From PLA5 sp040901705 (GTDB lineage: Bacteria; Planctomycetota; Planctomycetia; Pirellulales; PLA5), in assembly GCA_040901705.1 (NCBI GenBank), contig JBBDYI010000374.1, forward strand, positions 1 to 61,337: 61,337 nucleotides of DNA, given 5' to 3'. Numbering within the stretch: the stretch's first letter is position 1; the number at the start of each line of letters is the position of its first letter. Positions 53,141 to 61,337 of the stretch are shown one piece after another. A program made the position numbers and the translations under genes. Under the pieces are notes generated by a model, which saw only the letters and a program-made list of their open reading frames with translations, was not told the DNA's origin and did not search any database.

Positions 53141-55189
53141 TTCGACATGCGACGCAGCAAGCATCGAACTTTCGGGCTCATGGGCGCTCAACTCGCCAAG
53201 CCAAGTTCTTTCCGTGCAAGCAAACGCCGAGTCGACGGCTGTGGCCGCCGACGCCCGCGACAGAAGTTTGCGCGGCGTTGGCGGCCGCTGTCGGGCCGCC
53301 GCAACTAGCGACGCCGCGCTTGCGGCAGCCGCATTCGCCGCGGGTGAATTCGCAACTGTCCGAGAGTTGCGCACCAGCGTCGCATCGACGACGTTCACCA
53401 GTCCGTTGCCGTCCACGTCGTTTCGTGCCAAGTAGGTCGCGCTGCCGATCGCCACGAATTGCCCGGCGACGTTGGCCAGCAGGTCGGCCAAAGTCACCGC
53501 GGCGTCGCCGTTCACATCGGCGGGCCGCACGCGGGCAACCGCAATCGATCCGCCCGCGATGGAATTTCCGGCGAGATCGACGACGTTGGCCGTTAGTGCG
53601 ATCATTGCGTCCCCGCTGCCGAACGTGCTCGGCAGTCGCCATCGCGCCGTGTACGTGGCCGGGTCGTAGGTGAACTCGCTCACCGGGTCGCCGACGCCGT
53701 CGCCGGTGTAATCCAAATCGTCCGCCGACACGACGACGGCTTCGTCGAAGGCGATCTCCACGGTATCGAGATTCACCCACGGCAGCGTCGGTCCCGCCGC
53801 ACCGCCGAGCGGCAGCGCGACGGAAGCCACCGCGGCGTTCCAGTTCGATCCGCGCATACGGACCGCGACCACTTCCGGCGGTGTCGCGTCGCCGGTCGAA
53901 AACTCGTAAGCCCCGATGTCCCACGCGTCGCCGGCCGGTCGTGGCGCTGCGATCAAGTCGAACGCCGGCGCCATCGTGCTCGTCCCGGCGTCGATGGCTT
54001 CGCTATTGGGCGACAGTCGGTAATCGTCCGCGGCGGCGTCGACGAACAGCGTGCTCGGCGTCGCCACGACGGAGTGCATGTCTTGGCCCGTCGCCGTTCG
54101 CCATTGGGCGAGATTGAGCCGCGTCGCGCTATCGTCCGTCGTGAAGCGGTTCATCACGACGTTGTAATCGCTCGCAAAGCCGGCCAGCGCATCGGGGTCG
54201 ATGTCAATACTGCCGCGGAAGCTGTGGTAGTTGTACAGGATATTGTTGTAAACCCGGTTTCCCGTGCTCGGGCCTTGGATGTTGAGCGCCCAGCGGCCGT
54301 TGGACGCTTGCACGATCGTGTTGTTGACGATCAGGTTGTTCTTGGCGCCTTCCGCGGCGTCGATCTGGTACAGTGAAATGCCGCTGGCGTGGTTGTCGTA
54401 CAGCAGATTGTTGCGGATCACGCTCGATTGCAGGCCATCGCCGTTGATGCCCGACCCGCCGCCGAGGCCGTTATCGTAGATGACGTTGTTCTCGATCAGG
54501 GCGCCTGAAATGATGCCGTCGCCGCCTTGCGATTCGTCGCCGTTGAGATGGATGCCGTTGCCGTGGTTGCCCCAGATCGTGTTGCCGCGGACCACCGGCC
54601 GGTCGCCGCTGTTGCTGGCGTAAATCCCGTGCTCTTCGACCGACCGCGAGGTTTCGTTATTTTCGATCAGCAGGTCGTCGCTGAATCCGGTAAAGATGCC
54701 CCAGCGACCGTTCTGGTCGGCCCGATTGTTGCGAATGGTGACGTGATGATTGACCACGGCGCGAATGCCGGCCCGCGGCAGACCGATGAGCGTGAAGCCT
54801 TCGATCGTGATGTAGTCTGCGCCTTCGAGGTTGATTCCGTCGGGCGTCTGTGCGTTGCGCTGATTGATCACCGCGCCCGGCTCGGCCGAGAAAGTGATTG
54901 GGTCGCTTGCCGTGCCGTCGGTGCGCAGATCGAACCCGACGTAAGTCCCGGATCGCACCGTCACGGTGTCGCCCGCCGATACGGTGTTGGCGGCTTTTTG
55001 CAGCGTGAGCCAAGGCGCCTCGGCCGTGCCCGCCGCCGAGTTACTCCCGGTCGGCGAAACGTAGAAATGATCTCCGGCGAGCAGGTCGCGGCGTTCCAAG
55101 CATTCGACGAGATACCGACGGCCAGTTCGCGGCGGTTGTCGTCGAGGTCGATTCTGCCAACTTCGCCAACTCCATTGTCGCGGAAACAT
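53006..55189 (-). CDS. Secreted beta-helix protein with dockerin loops
   Basis: A 727-residue protein. Its N-terminus has RRYLVECLERRDLLAG, the planctomycete LEPR-XLL-like signal. A right-handed parallel beta-helix (about residues 40-360; pectate-lyase-like repeats such as IRNNRADQNGRWGIF and IENNVIYDNG) is followed by a choice-of-anchor-Q-like strand (AIDAGTSTMAPA, WDIGAYEFS), an Ig-like region, and a dockerin pair (ADVNGDAAVTLADL, NDVDGNGLVNVVDA) at about 560-620. GGAGG upstream of the ATG supports the start. The last 45 residues or so are read from repeat DNA (ADIRRLRRF and FKTRRHGDTEE), so the true C-terminus was probably changed by the repeat. A polysaccharide-active role is inferred. 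Confidence 0.85.
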   Translation of the reverse strand: MFPRQWSWRSWQNRPRRQPPRTGRRYLVECLERRDLLAGDHFYVSPTGSNSAAGTAEAPWLTLQKAANTVSAGDTVTVRSGTYVGFDLRTDGTASDPITFSAEPGAVINQRNAQTPDGINLEGADYITIEGFTLIGLPRAGIRAVVNHHVTIRNNRADQNGRWGIFTGFSDDLLIENNETSRSVEEHGIYASNSGDRPVVRGNTIWGNHGNGIHLNGDESQGGDGIISGALIENNVIYDNGLGGGSGINGDGLQSSVIRNNLLYDNHASGISLYQIDAAEGAKNNLIVNNTIVQASNGRWALNIQGPSTGNRVYNNILYNYHSFRGSIDIDPDALAGFASDYNVVMNRFTTDDSATRLNLAQWRTATGQDMHSVVATPSTLFVDAAADDYRLSPNSEAIDAGTSTMAPAFDLIAAPRPAGDAWDIGAYEFSTGDATPPEVVAVRMRGSNWNAAVASVALPLGGAAGPTLPWVNLDTVEIAFDEAVVVSADDLDYTGDGVGDPVSEFTYDPATYTARWRLPSTFGSGDAMIALTANVVDLAGNSIAGGSIAVARVRPADVNGDAAVTLADLLANVAGQFVAIGSATYLARNDVDGNGLVNVVDATLVRNSRTVANSPAANAAAASAASLVAAARQRPPTPRKLLSRASAATAVDSAFACTERTWLGELSAHEPESSMLAASHVESADIRRLRRFPSAAAGRNQNGSASEFKTRRHGDTEEKGKVMNDD

Positions 55190-55285
55190 CGTTGCGCCTC
55201 CGTTGCTGGAATAACATGTTGCTTATATCTCGATTGAGGAAGATTCTTCGTGCGTACCACCCACGGTTCTGGCCTACGCTTTCCA

Positions 55286-56119
55286 TCATCGCAAGTTGGC
55301 GATGTTCACGCGAAAGTCGTGGTGGCACCGCGTGCAGGTTGCATCGAGCGCTCGCACCGCGGCGGAGAAGTCCTTCGCGTTAGCATCGTTGGCCAGCAGG
55401 TTGAGCCGCGCGGCTGCGACGGCCATGTCGGCGCTCTGCTGCTGCCAGAGACGCACTTCGTCGGCGGTCTTGGCGAACTGCTTGGCGTCGCCGGACATCG
55501 GCTCGGCGAGGGCGGCGACCGTCGCGGCGTGGCCGGCGATGTCGGTGCGCGTCTTTTCGGTCGGCGGGCGACGCTTGGCGGCCCGTTGAAGACGATTGTC
55601 GATGAACCGCATCTGCTTCATCAGCATGGCCGTGCCGGCGACAGGGGGCGAGGCGTCCTTGGCGGTGGTCGCATCGCCAGGCTTTTCTTTCGTGGCCAGT
55701 GTGGCGCTGAGGCGCTTGTAGCCGGCGGCGGAAGGCTCGAAGTCGCGGTAGTGGGTCGTGATCTCACTGGCCGCGGCTAGCAGCGCGGGCGCAGCCGGTT
55801 TGAGCGCGTGATCGTCGTCGTGCTTGACGAGCAGCCAAGCGAGGCCTGCAACGGTGGCGGCGTCCTTCTCGACGCGGGTTTGGTCGAGCTCGTTGTAGTC
55901 GCCGTCGTCTTCGAGCGATTCGCCGAGCCGCTCGGCATAATCGCGCAATTGTGCGGCGATGTCGTCAATCTTCGGCTGCGGCGGTTTGTCTGTGGCGGAT
56001 GAATCGGGCGCGGCAGCGTCGGGCGTCTGGCCGACGAGCGCGCGGCCGGCCAACGGAAACGCCACACATGAGGCGGCCAGAGTGAGAAACAACGACAAAC
56101 GAACGTAATGCGGTTTCAC
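55286..56119 (-). CDS. Cytochrome c-prime-like exported protein
   Basis: A 277-residue protein if GTG 56119 is the start: GGGAGGA lies 7 bases upstream, better than for the ATG at 56155. A signal peptide (LSLFLTLAASCVAFPLAGRALVGQ) leads to a helical region, and the heme motif CTRCHHDF is at the very C-terminus, like cytochrome c-prime or b562-like four-helix proteins. The gene is divergent to the large cytochrome gene. Electron transfer in the periplasm is inferred. Confidence 0.75.
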   Translation of the reverse strand: MKPHYVRLSLFLTLAASCVAFPLAGRALVGQTPDAAAPDSSATDKPPQPKIDDIAAQLRDYAERLGESLEDDGDYNELDQTRVEKDAATVAGLAWLLVKHDDDHALKPAAPALLAAASEITTHYRDFEPSAAGYKRLSATLATKEKPGDATTAKDASPPVAGTAMLMKQMRFIDNRLQRAAKRRPPTEKTRTDIAGHAATVAALAEPMSGDAKQFAKTADEVRLWQQQSADMAVAAARLNLLANDANAKDFSAAVRALDATCTRCHHDFRVNIANLR

Positions 56120-56232
56120 GTCGGATCCTCCCGTAGCGGGCAAACGGATCGGCATCGTAACAAATACGCACGGCGCGCCGCCGGGGTTCGCGTCCTGCTG
56201 GGAGCATCAAACTGCTGGACATGCTGCCGGAC

Positions 56233-56261
56233 GTGTCATGGCGACGCCATTGGGGCATAAT
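56233..56261 (+). promoter_or_regulatory. Promoter-like sequence of the large cytochrome gene
   Basis: GTGTCA at 56233-56238 (four of six matches) lies 17 bases before CATAAT at 56256-56261. Transcription would begin near 56268, about 90 bases before the ATG at 56360. It lies in the 240-base space between the two divergent cytochrome genes. Confidence 0.4.
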
Positions 56262-56359
56262 AATCTCAGCCGGAGCGCCGCACCATTGGCGCTGCGGCGG
56301 CGAGGCGGTTTTGCCTTTGCTAGCTTGCGACCGCGCCACTCGGCCAGGAGTAGGAATCC

Positions 56360-59300
56360 ATGTTGCGATTGCGACCGAACGTGCCGTTAGGTTTTCTTTC
56401 CGCTCTGCTCGTATGCGCCGCGGCGACGGCGTTATTCGGCCAATCGCCGACGCTTGAAACGCGACTCTTGCAGGAAGGTCCGACCGCACTCGCGCGGGCC
56501 GCCCGCGAAAATGGCGACGCGGCGCGGGGAGCGGTCGTGTTTCATCAGGCCCATACGACCTGCTCGAAGTGCCACCGCGTCGACGACGCGGCCGGCGCGC
56601 AGTCGGGGATGCTCGGCGCGAACCTCACGAAGTTCGAGCTAAAGCCGACGGACAAGCAACTCGTCGAGTCGGTCTTGGAACCGTCGGAAACGATTCGCGA
56701 AGAGTTTCGGGCCGTCAAAGTACAAACGACCGACGGCCGAACGATCACCGGCCTCATCGTCAAGGAAACCGCCGAGGTGCTCACGTTGCGCGATTTGGCG
56801 CAGGATGGCAAACACGTCGCGATTCCCATTGACGAGATCGACGCTCGCGCCGTAAGCAGTCAATCGCCCATGCCCTCGGGTCTCGTCAATCAACTCACCA
56901 GTCGGCAGCAGTTTCTCGATCTGGCTCGTTATTTGTTCGAGATCCGCGACGGCGGCGCGGCGCGGGCGCGCGAGCTTCAGCCGCCGCCGTCGCTGTTGGC
57001 CGTGCAAATCCCCGAGTACGAAGCGCACGTCGACCACGCCGGCATCATCGCGTCGCTCGACGACAAGGCTTTCGCGCGCGGCCGCGAGATTTACCAGCGG
57101 CTGTGCATCAACTGCCACGGCACGCGCGAGCAGCCCGGCTCGCTCCCCACGTCGCTCCGGTTCGCCGAAGGCAAGTTCAAGAACGGCAACGATCCGCACG
57201 CGATGTACCAGACGCTAACCCGCGGCTTCGGCCTGATGGCGCCGCAAACGTGGATGGTGCCGCAGCAGAAGTACGACGTGATCCACTACATTCGCACGGA
57301 GTATCTGCGCAAGCACAACCCGTCGCAGCTGTTCGCCATCGATGAAAAATACATCGCCGCGCTTCCCAAGGGCGACACCCGCGGCCCCGCACCGCGGAAG
57401 ATCGAGCCGTGGGCGACGATGGACTACGGTCCGGTGCTGGTGAACACGTATGAAATCGGCAACGACGGGTCGAACTTTGCCTACAAGGGGATTGCGGTGC
57501 GGCTGGACAGCGGTCCCGGCGGCATTTCGCGGGGACGATCTTGGATGGTGTTCGACCACGACACGATGCGCGTCGCCGCGGCGTGGACGGGAACCGGCTT
57601 CATCGACTGGCAAGGCATCCACTTCAACGGCCAGCACCAGGTCCATCCGCGGATCGTCGGCGACGTACACTTCGCCAACCCGACCGGCCCCGGCTGGGCG
57701 AATCCGCAGACCGGTTCGTTCGCGGACGACCAGCGCGTGGTGGGCCGCGACGGGCGGCGCTACGGCCCGCTGCCGCGCGCGTGGGCGAAGTATAAAGGAC
57801 TCTACTACCACAACGACCGCGCGGTGATCGCGTATTCCGTCGGCAAAACGGACGTGCTGGAAATGCCCGGCGAGTGGATGGCCGATGAGTCTGCCGGGGC
57901 CGCGCTTGCCTCGGTGAAGGCCGGCGACGGGAGCGCGGAAAAGCCGACGGACCGTGGGAGCGAGGGCATTTTTACGCGGGCCATGAACATCGGACCGCGA
58001 TCGGCCGACATGAAGCTGCTCGTCGCGACGCTCGACGACGCTTCGCCGAGCCTCGACGAACTCGCCGGGGGCGTGCGGTTTGGCACAGCCGCTGCCGGAA
58101 CAGAGAAACCCGCGACCGAGAAGCGAGAAGTTCGCTTCGACGGCGGCGGTTACGCCGAAGTGGCCGATGCCGACGCCGACGCCTTCGACATGACCGGGCA
58201 CGACTTTACGATCACCGCGCGCGTAAAAACAAAAGCCGGTGGCACGATCTTCGCCAAGGCCAAACCCGATTCGCCGTGGACGCCCGACGGCAAGACGTTC
58301 TTCGTCCGCGGCGGCCGGCTGTGTTACGACATCGGCTGGGTCGGCGCGGTGCAATCGAAGCAGCGGGTCGACGACGGACGCTGGCACGACGTGGCGCTGC
58401 GCTGGTCGACCGACGCTGGCCGCGCCGAACTATTCGTCGACGGCAAGGCGGCCGGCGATGGCGTGCTACGCCCAAAGCAGGCGGTTTCCGGTCACGTCGT
58501 GCGAGTCGGCTACACGGCGGAGAACTTTCCCACGCCGCAGAGCGCGTTCGACGGCCAGCTAAGCGACGTGCGCTTCTTGCAACGGGCCGCCACCGACAAG
58601 GAGATCGCTTCCGCGTCGTCGATCGATCAGGACGATCGGCTCGTGGCGCGGTGGAAGCTCGACGCGATCGACGTCCAGGGGCAGGTTCGCAACGAGGCCG
58701 GCAAACACCACGCCGCGAAATGGATCGTTGGCGCGAATACTCGCCGCGCGAACACCGCGCCGCTTTTCGCCGGGCTGACGACGCCGATCCCCGGCAGTCA
58801 ATGGAAAGCGGAGGGCAATCGGCTCTGCCTACACATCCCGGCGGGCAAAGAGCCGCTGCGATTCGTGCTCTGGACGACGCGCGGAGAGAACGCCGACGTC
58901 GTCGCGGCATGGACCGCGGGACTTGCGGCGGCCGAAAAATCGCCCGACCTCGCCGCGTACACCTCCGGCGGACCGCCACGGTGGCCGCAGAAGCTGACCA
59001 CGCAAGCGATTCTCGGCGACGACAGCGGCCCGTTCGCCGTCGACGTACTCGTGCATCCGGAGGTCAATCCGTGGCTCGCGCAGACGCGGCTGACGGGTCT
59101 CGACTTTATCGATGACGGTGAAGTCGAGGGCGGCGACGGCCGTGCCGATCGGGCCGTCGTCTGCGCCTGGGACGGCGACGTGTGGATTGTTAGCGGGCTG
59201 GCGAAACTCGACGCCGCAAAGCCATCGTCCGACCACACGCTCACTTGGCAACGCATCGCGTCCGGCTTGTTCCAGCCGCTCGGCATCAAGATGTATCAGG

Positions 59301-60415
59301 GCCGCATCTACGTTACTTGCCGCGATCAACTCGTCGTGCTGCATGACAAGAACGCCGACGGCGAGATCGACTTCTTCGAGTGCTTCAACAACGACCACCA
59401 GGTGACGGACCACTTCCACGAATTCGCGATGGGCCTGCAAGTCGACGCTGAGGGCAATTTCTATTACGCCAAATCGGCCCGCCACGCCTTGCCCGCCCTG
59501 GTGCCCCATCACGGCACGCTGCTCCGCGTCAGCCACGACGGCCAGCGAACCGACATCATCGCCAACGGCTTTCGCGCGGCCAACGGCGTGTGCCTGAATC
59601 CCGACGGCACCTTCGTCGTCACCGATCAGGAAGGGCACTGGAACCCCAAAAACCGCATCAATTGGGTCACGCCCGGCGGGTTTTACGGCAATATGTTCGG
59701 CTATCACGACGTGACCGATTCGTCGGACGAAGCCATGCAACAGCCGCTGTGCTGGATCACGAACACGTTCGACCGCTCGCCGGCGGAACTGCTGTGGACG
59801 CCCAAGGACGCATGGGGGCCGCTCGGCGGTTCGCTGCTCAATCTTTCCTACGGCTACGGCAAGGTCTACGTCGTGCCGTTCGATGAAGTCGGCGGCCAGA
59901 AGCAAGGCGGCATGTGCGCGCTGCCGATCGGTGCGATGCCGAACAATTCACTGCCGACCGGAGTGATGCGTGGGCGGTTTCATCCGGTCGACCGACAACT
60001 GTACGCCTGCGGCATGATGGCCTGGGGCAGCAACGCACGTCAGCCCGGCGGTTTGTACCGCATTCGCTATACGGGCAAGCCGATGGTTCTGCCGGTGGGC
60101 CTCCGGGCGCGGCGAGAAAACATCGAGATCACGTTCACCGATCCGCTCGACACCGACGCGGCGGTCGATAGGGATCGCTACAAGATCAAAACCTGGTCGC
60201 TCAAACGTTCGGCCAACTACGGTTCGCAACACTACGACGAAAAGCCGCTGGCCATCGAATCGGCCACGCTATCCGACGACGGCCGCACCATTCGGCTGCA
60301 CGCGCCGGAGTTGAAACCAACCTGGGGAATGGAGATCGTGCTGCGAATCAAAGGCCGCGACGGAGAGGAAGCCGAGCGCGTCGTTCATAACTCGATTTTC
60401 AAGCTCGGCGAGTAA
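56360..60415 (+). CDS. PVC-type large cytochrome c / LamG protein (DUF6797-like)
   Basis: A 1351-residue exported protein. A signal peptide covers the first 28 residues or so. Two heme-c motifs are clear: TCSKCH (C68-H72) and LCINCH (C249-H253). The first is in the Pirellula/Verrucomicrobium-type heme-binding domain (TIGR02603-like), with EPSETI and TTDGRTITGLIV. A beta-propeller-like or DUF6797-type region follows, with a LamG domain at about 595-770 (FDGGGYAEVADADADAFD; YDIGWVGAVQ). The C-terminal part resembles the glucose/sorbosone-dehydrogenase-like propeller (ANGVCLNPDGTFVVTDQEGHW). AGGAG and AGGAA precede the ATG. Such proteins are numerous in this phylum and are thought to act on polysaccharide or sugars at the cell surface. 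Confidence 0.85.
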   Translation: MLRLRPNVPLGFLSALLVCAAATALFGQSPTLETRLLQEGPTALARAARENGDAARGAVVFHQAHTTCSKCHRVDDAAGAQSGMLGANLTKFELKPTDKQLVESVLEPSETIREEFRAVKVQTTDGRTITGLIVKETAEVLTLRDLAQDGKHVAIPIDEIDARAVSSQSPMPSGLVNQLTSRQQFLDLARYLFEIRDGGAARARELQPPPSLLAVQIPEYEAHVDHAGIIASLDDKAFARGREIYQRLCINCHGTREQPGSLPTSLRFAEGKFKNGNDPHAMYQTLTRGFGLMAPQTWMVPQQKYDVIHYIRTEYLRKHNPSQLFAIDEKYIAALPKGDTRGPAPRKIEPWATMDYGPVLVNTYEIGNDGSNFAYKGIAVRLDSGPGGISRGRSWMVFDHDTMRVAAAWTGTGFIDWQGIHFNGQHQVHPRIVGDVHFANPTGPGWANPQTGSFADDQRVVGRDGRRYGPLPRAWAKYKGLYYHNDRAVIAYSVGKTDVLEMPGEWMADESAGAALASVKAGDGSAEKPTDRGSEGIFTRAMNIGPRSADMKLLVATLDDASPSLDELAGGVRFGTAAAGTEKPATEKREVRFDGGGYAEVADADADAFDMTGHDFTITARVKTKAGGTIFAKAKPDSPWTPDGKTFFVRGGRLCYDIGWVGAVQSKQRVDDGRWHDVALRWSTDAGRAELFVDGKAAGDGVLRPKQAVSGHVVRVGYTAENFPTPQSAFDGQLSDVRFLQRAATDKEIASASSIDQDDRLVARWKLDAIDVQGQVRNEAGKHHAAKWIVGANTRRANTAPLFAGLTTPIPGSQWKAEGNRLCLHIPAGKEPLRFVLWTTRGENADVVAAWTAGLAAAEKSPDLAAYTSGGPPRWPQKLTTQAILGDDSGPFAVDVLVHPEVNPWLAQTRLTGLDFIDDGEVEGGDGRADRAVVCAWDGDVWIVSGLAKLDAAKPSSDHTLTWQRIASGLFQPLGIKMYQGRIYVTCRDQLVVLHDKNADGEIDFFECFNNDHQVTDHFHEFAMGLQVDAEGNFYYAKSARHALPALVPHHGTLLRVSHDGQRTDIIANGFRAANGVCLNPDGTFVVTDQEGHWNPKNRINWVTPGGFYGNMFGYHDVTDSSDEAMQQPLCWITNTFDRSPAELLWTPKDAWGPLGGSLLNLSYGYGKVYVVPFDEVGGQKQGGMCALPIGAMPNNSLPTGVMRGRFHPVDRQLYACGMMAWGSNARQPGGLYRIRYTGKPMVLPVGLRARRENIEITFTDPLDTDAAVDRDRYKIKTWSLKRSANYGSQHYDEKPLAIESATLSDDGRTIRLHAPELKPTWGMEIVLRIKGRDGEEAERVVHNSIFKLGE

Positions 60416-60489
60416 GTGGGTATCTGCGCAGACATTCGGACTGGAAATATATTGAATGCGTGCCGCCGGAATTCCGTGGAGGAATTGAT

Positions 60490-61203
60490 ATGGGCATGGA
60501 CACGGTCGAGCTAATCATGGACATCGAAGACCGGTTTGGCGTGTCGATCTCCAACGACGATGCAGCGGCCGTGCGGACCGTGGGCGAGTTGAGCGACATG
60601 GTCGAGCGTTTGCTGTCGGAGAAATCGGCCACCGGCGGCCCGGCGGTTTGCCTGACGTCGATGGCGTTCTTTCGATTTCGGCGGGCCGTCGCGGAAGTGT
60701 GCCACGTCGAACGGAAGCGAGTGTCGCCCGGCGAGGTCATCGATGTGCTGGTGGCGAGAAAGGCGCGGCGGCGGGAATGGGCCGAAATGGCCCGCCGCAC
60801 GTCGATGAAAATGCCGCCGCTGCATCGGCCGGATTGGTGCGTTTGGGTTGGCTTAGGTTTCGTCGCGACGTTCGTGGCCGGTTGCTGGCAGACGCGGCTG
60901 GGGATCGAGAGCACCGCACTGCTATGCTGGGCCACGTTGGCGATATTGATTTTCGGCATAGGGGCGTTCGGATGGGTGACGCGGCCGCTGGCGATTCATT
61001 TATCTCCGCGGACGATAACGTGTGGCGAATTGGCGCGCGAACTCGTGGCGCTGAATTTCGCCAGCCTGCGGGCGCGCGGAGAGACGATCCGCCGCGAAGA
61101 ACTATGGCAAGCCATTGTGCATACGGTGGCGGAAAGCGCGGGGGCGGATGCGGCGAAGATCGAGCGGTCGACTCGGATTGTGGAAGACCTCGCGATGGAC
61201 TAG
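60490..61203 (+). CDS. Membrane protein with acyl-carrier-protein-like ends
   Basis: A 237-residue protein. Residues 1-45 (MGMDTVELIMDIEDRFGVSI, then TVGELSDMVERLL) match the second half of an acyl carrier protein, with T5 where the phosphopantetheine serine would be. The middle is basic (RFRRAVAEVCHVERKRV) and then holds two membrane helices at about 117-138 and 143-163. The C-terminus (IVHTVAESAGADAAKIERST then RIVEDLAMD) matches the first half of an ACP, and stops just before the attachment serine. GGAGG 7 bases upstream supports the 60490 start over 60460. Function unknown. Confidence 0.65.
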   Translation: MGMDTVELIMDIEDRFGVSISNDDAAAVRTVGELSDMVERLLSEKSATGGPAVCLTSMAFFRFRRAVAEVCHVERKRVSPGEVIDVLVARKARRREWAEMARRTSMKMPPLHRPDWCVWVGLGFVATFVAGCWQTRLGIESTALLCWATLAILIFGIGAFGWVTRPLAIHLSPRTITCGELARELVALNFASLRARGETIRREELWQAIVHTVAESAGADAAKIERSTRIVEDLAMD

Positions 61204-61290
61204 CGCAGCCTGTTGAAAAAGGGGACAGACCCTGAGGGAAACCACGTTTTCGCCGAAGAATCCGCCGTGCCTGAGAGGGTCAGTCCCGAA
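61204..61290. repeat. REP-like palindrome at the end of the ACP-like gene
   Basis: GGACAGACCCT at 61223-61233 and AGGGTCAGTCC at 61276-61286 are an inverted pair with 10 of 11 matches. GGGGACAGACC-type ends are often seen as dispersed repeats in such genomes, sometimes near REP-associated transposases; none is seen here. The element starts directly after the stop codon at 61201-61203. Confidence 0.55.
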
Positions 61291-61337
61291 TGGCACTTCC
61301 TGAGTCGTAACCTCAATTCGCGAAACAGTTAAGCATT

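Overview
This 61.3 kb, GC-rich window looks like a chromosomal segment of a planctomycete, most likely of the Pirellulales type. The evidence is a combination of lineage hallmarks: a PEP-CTERM protein; three giant or large secreted proteins whose N-termini carry the planctomycete FEALE(D/S)R-xLL or CLERRDLL signal, two of them ending in dockerin-like calcium loops followed by basic tails; an ECF sigma factor next to a serine/threonine kinase with TPRs; a PVC-type large cytochrome c/LamG protein; and an rsmH gene without the usual division cluster around it. No rRNA, tRNA, CRISPR array or intact transposase gene was seen.

Layout. 0.3-8.6 kb: a PEP-CTERM surface protein and a 2277-residue lamin-tail/CotH/dockerin protein that share a module. 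8.8-9.8 kb (minus): a secreted TIM-barrel glycosidase-like protein. 10.1-34.4 kb: ECF sigma factor, a palindromic element, a membrane Ser/Thr kinase with TPRs, and a 20.2-kb gene for a roughly 6736-residue extracellular protein (phospholipase-C-like N-terminus, four LPLVG modules, beta-helix and LamG blocks, tandem dockerin loops). It contains an exact 1,048-bp internal duplication. 34.6-39.2 kb (minus): a two-domain esterase/hydrolase, a small zincin and an MBL-fold exonuclease-like protein. 39.2-40.0 kb: a gene-poor stretch with a likely noncoding transcript ending in a strong terminator. 40.0-42.6 kb: rsmH and a LysM membrane protein. 42.6-46.0 kb (minus): an E1-like/MoaD-like pair and argJ/argC. 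46.3-48.1 kb (minus): a dehydroquinate-synthase-like enzyme of the EboD type followed by a Cys-rich membrane peptide. 48.2-52.8 kb: two alpha/beta hydrolases, the second translationally coupled to an RND/MMPL exporter. 53-55.2 kb (minus): a beta-helix/dockerin protein whose C-terminus runs into an intergenic repeat. 55.3-60.4 kb: divergent c-type cytochrome genes. 60.5-61.2 kb: an acyl-carrier-like membrane protein truncated or ended at a repeat.

How it fits together. The kinase and sigma factor are probably the regulatory pair for the giant surface protein directly downstream. The surface proteins appear to share one export/sorting route (LEPR-XLL-like N-terminus) and a dockerin/basic-tail C-terminus. 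Arginine genes, rsmH and the sulfur-carrier pair are housekeeping. The intergenic spaces are unusually rich in short palindromic or low-complexity repeats, several of which touch or extend coding sequences.
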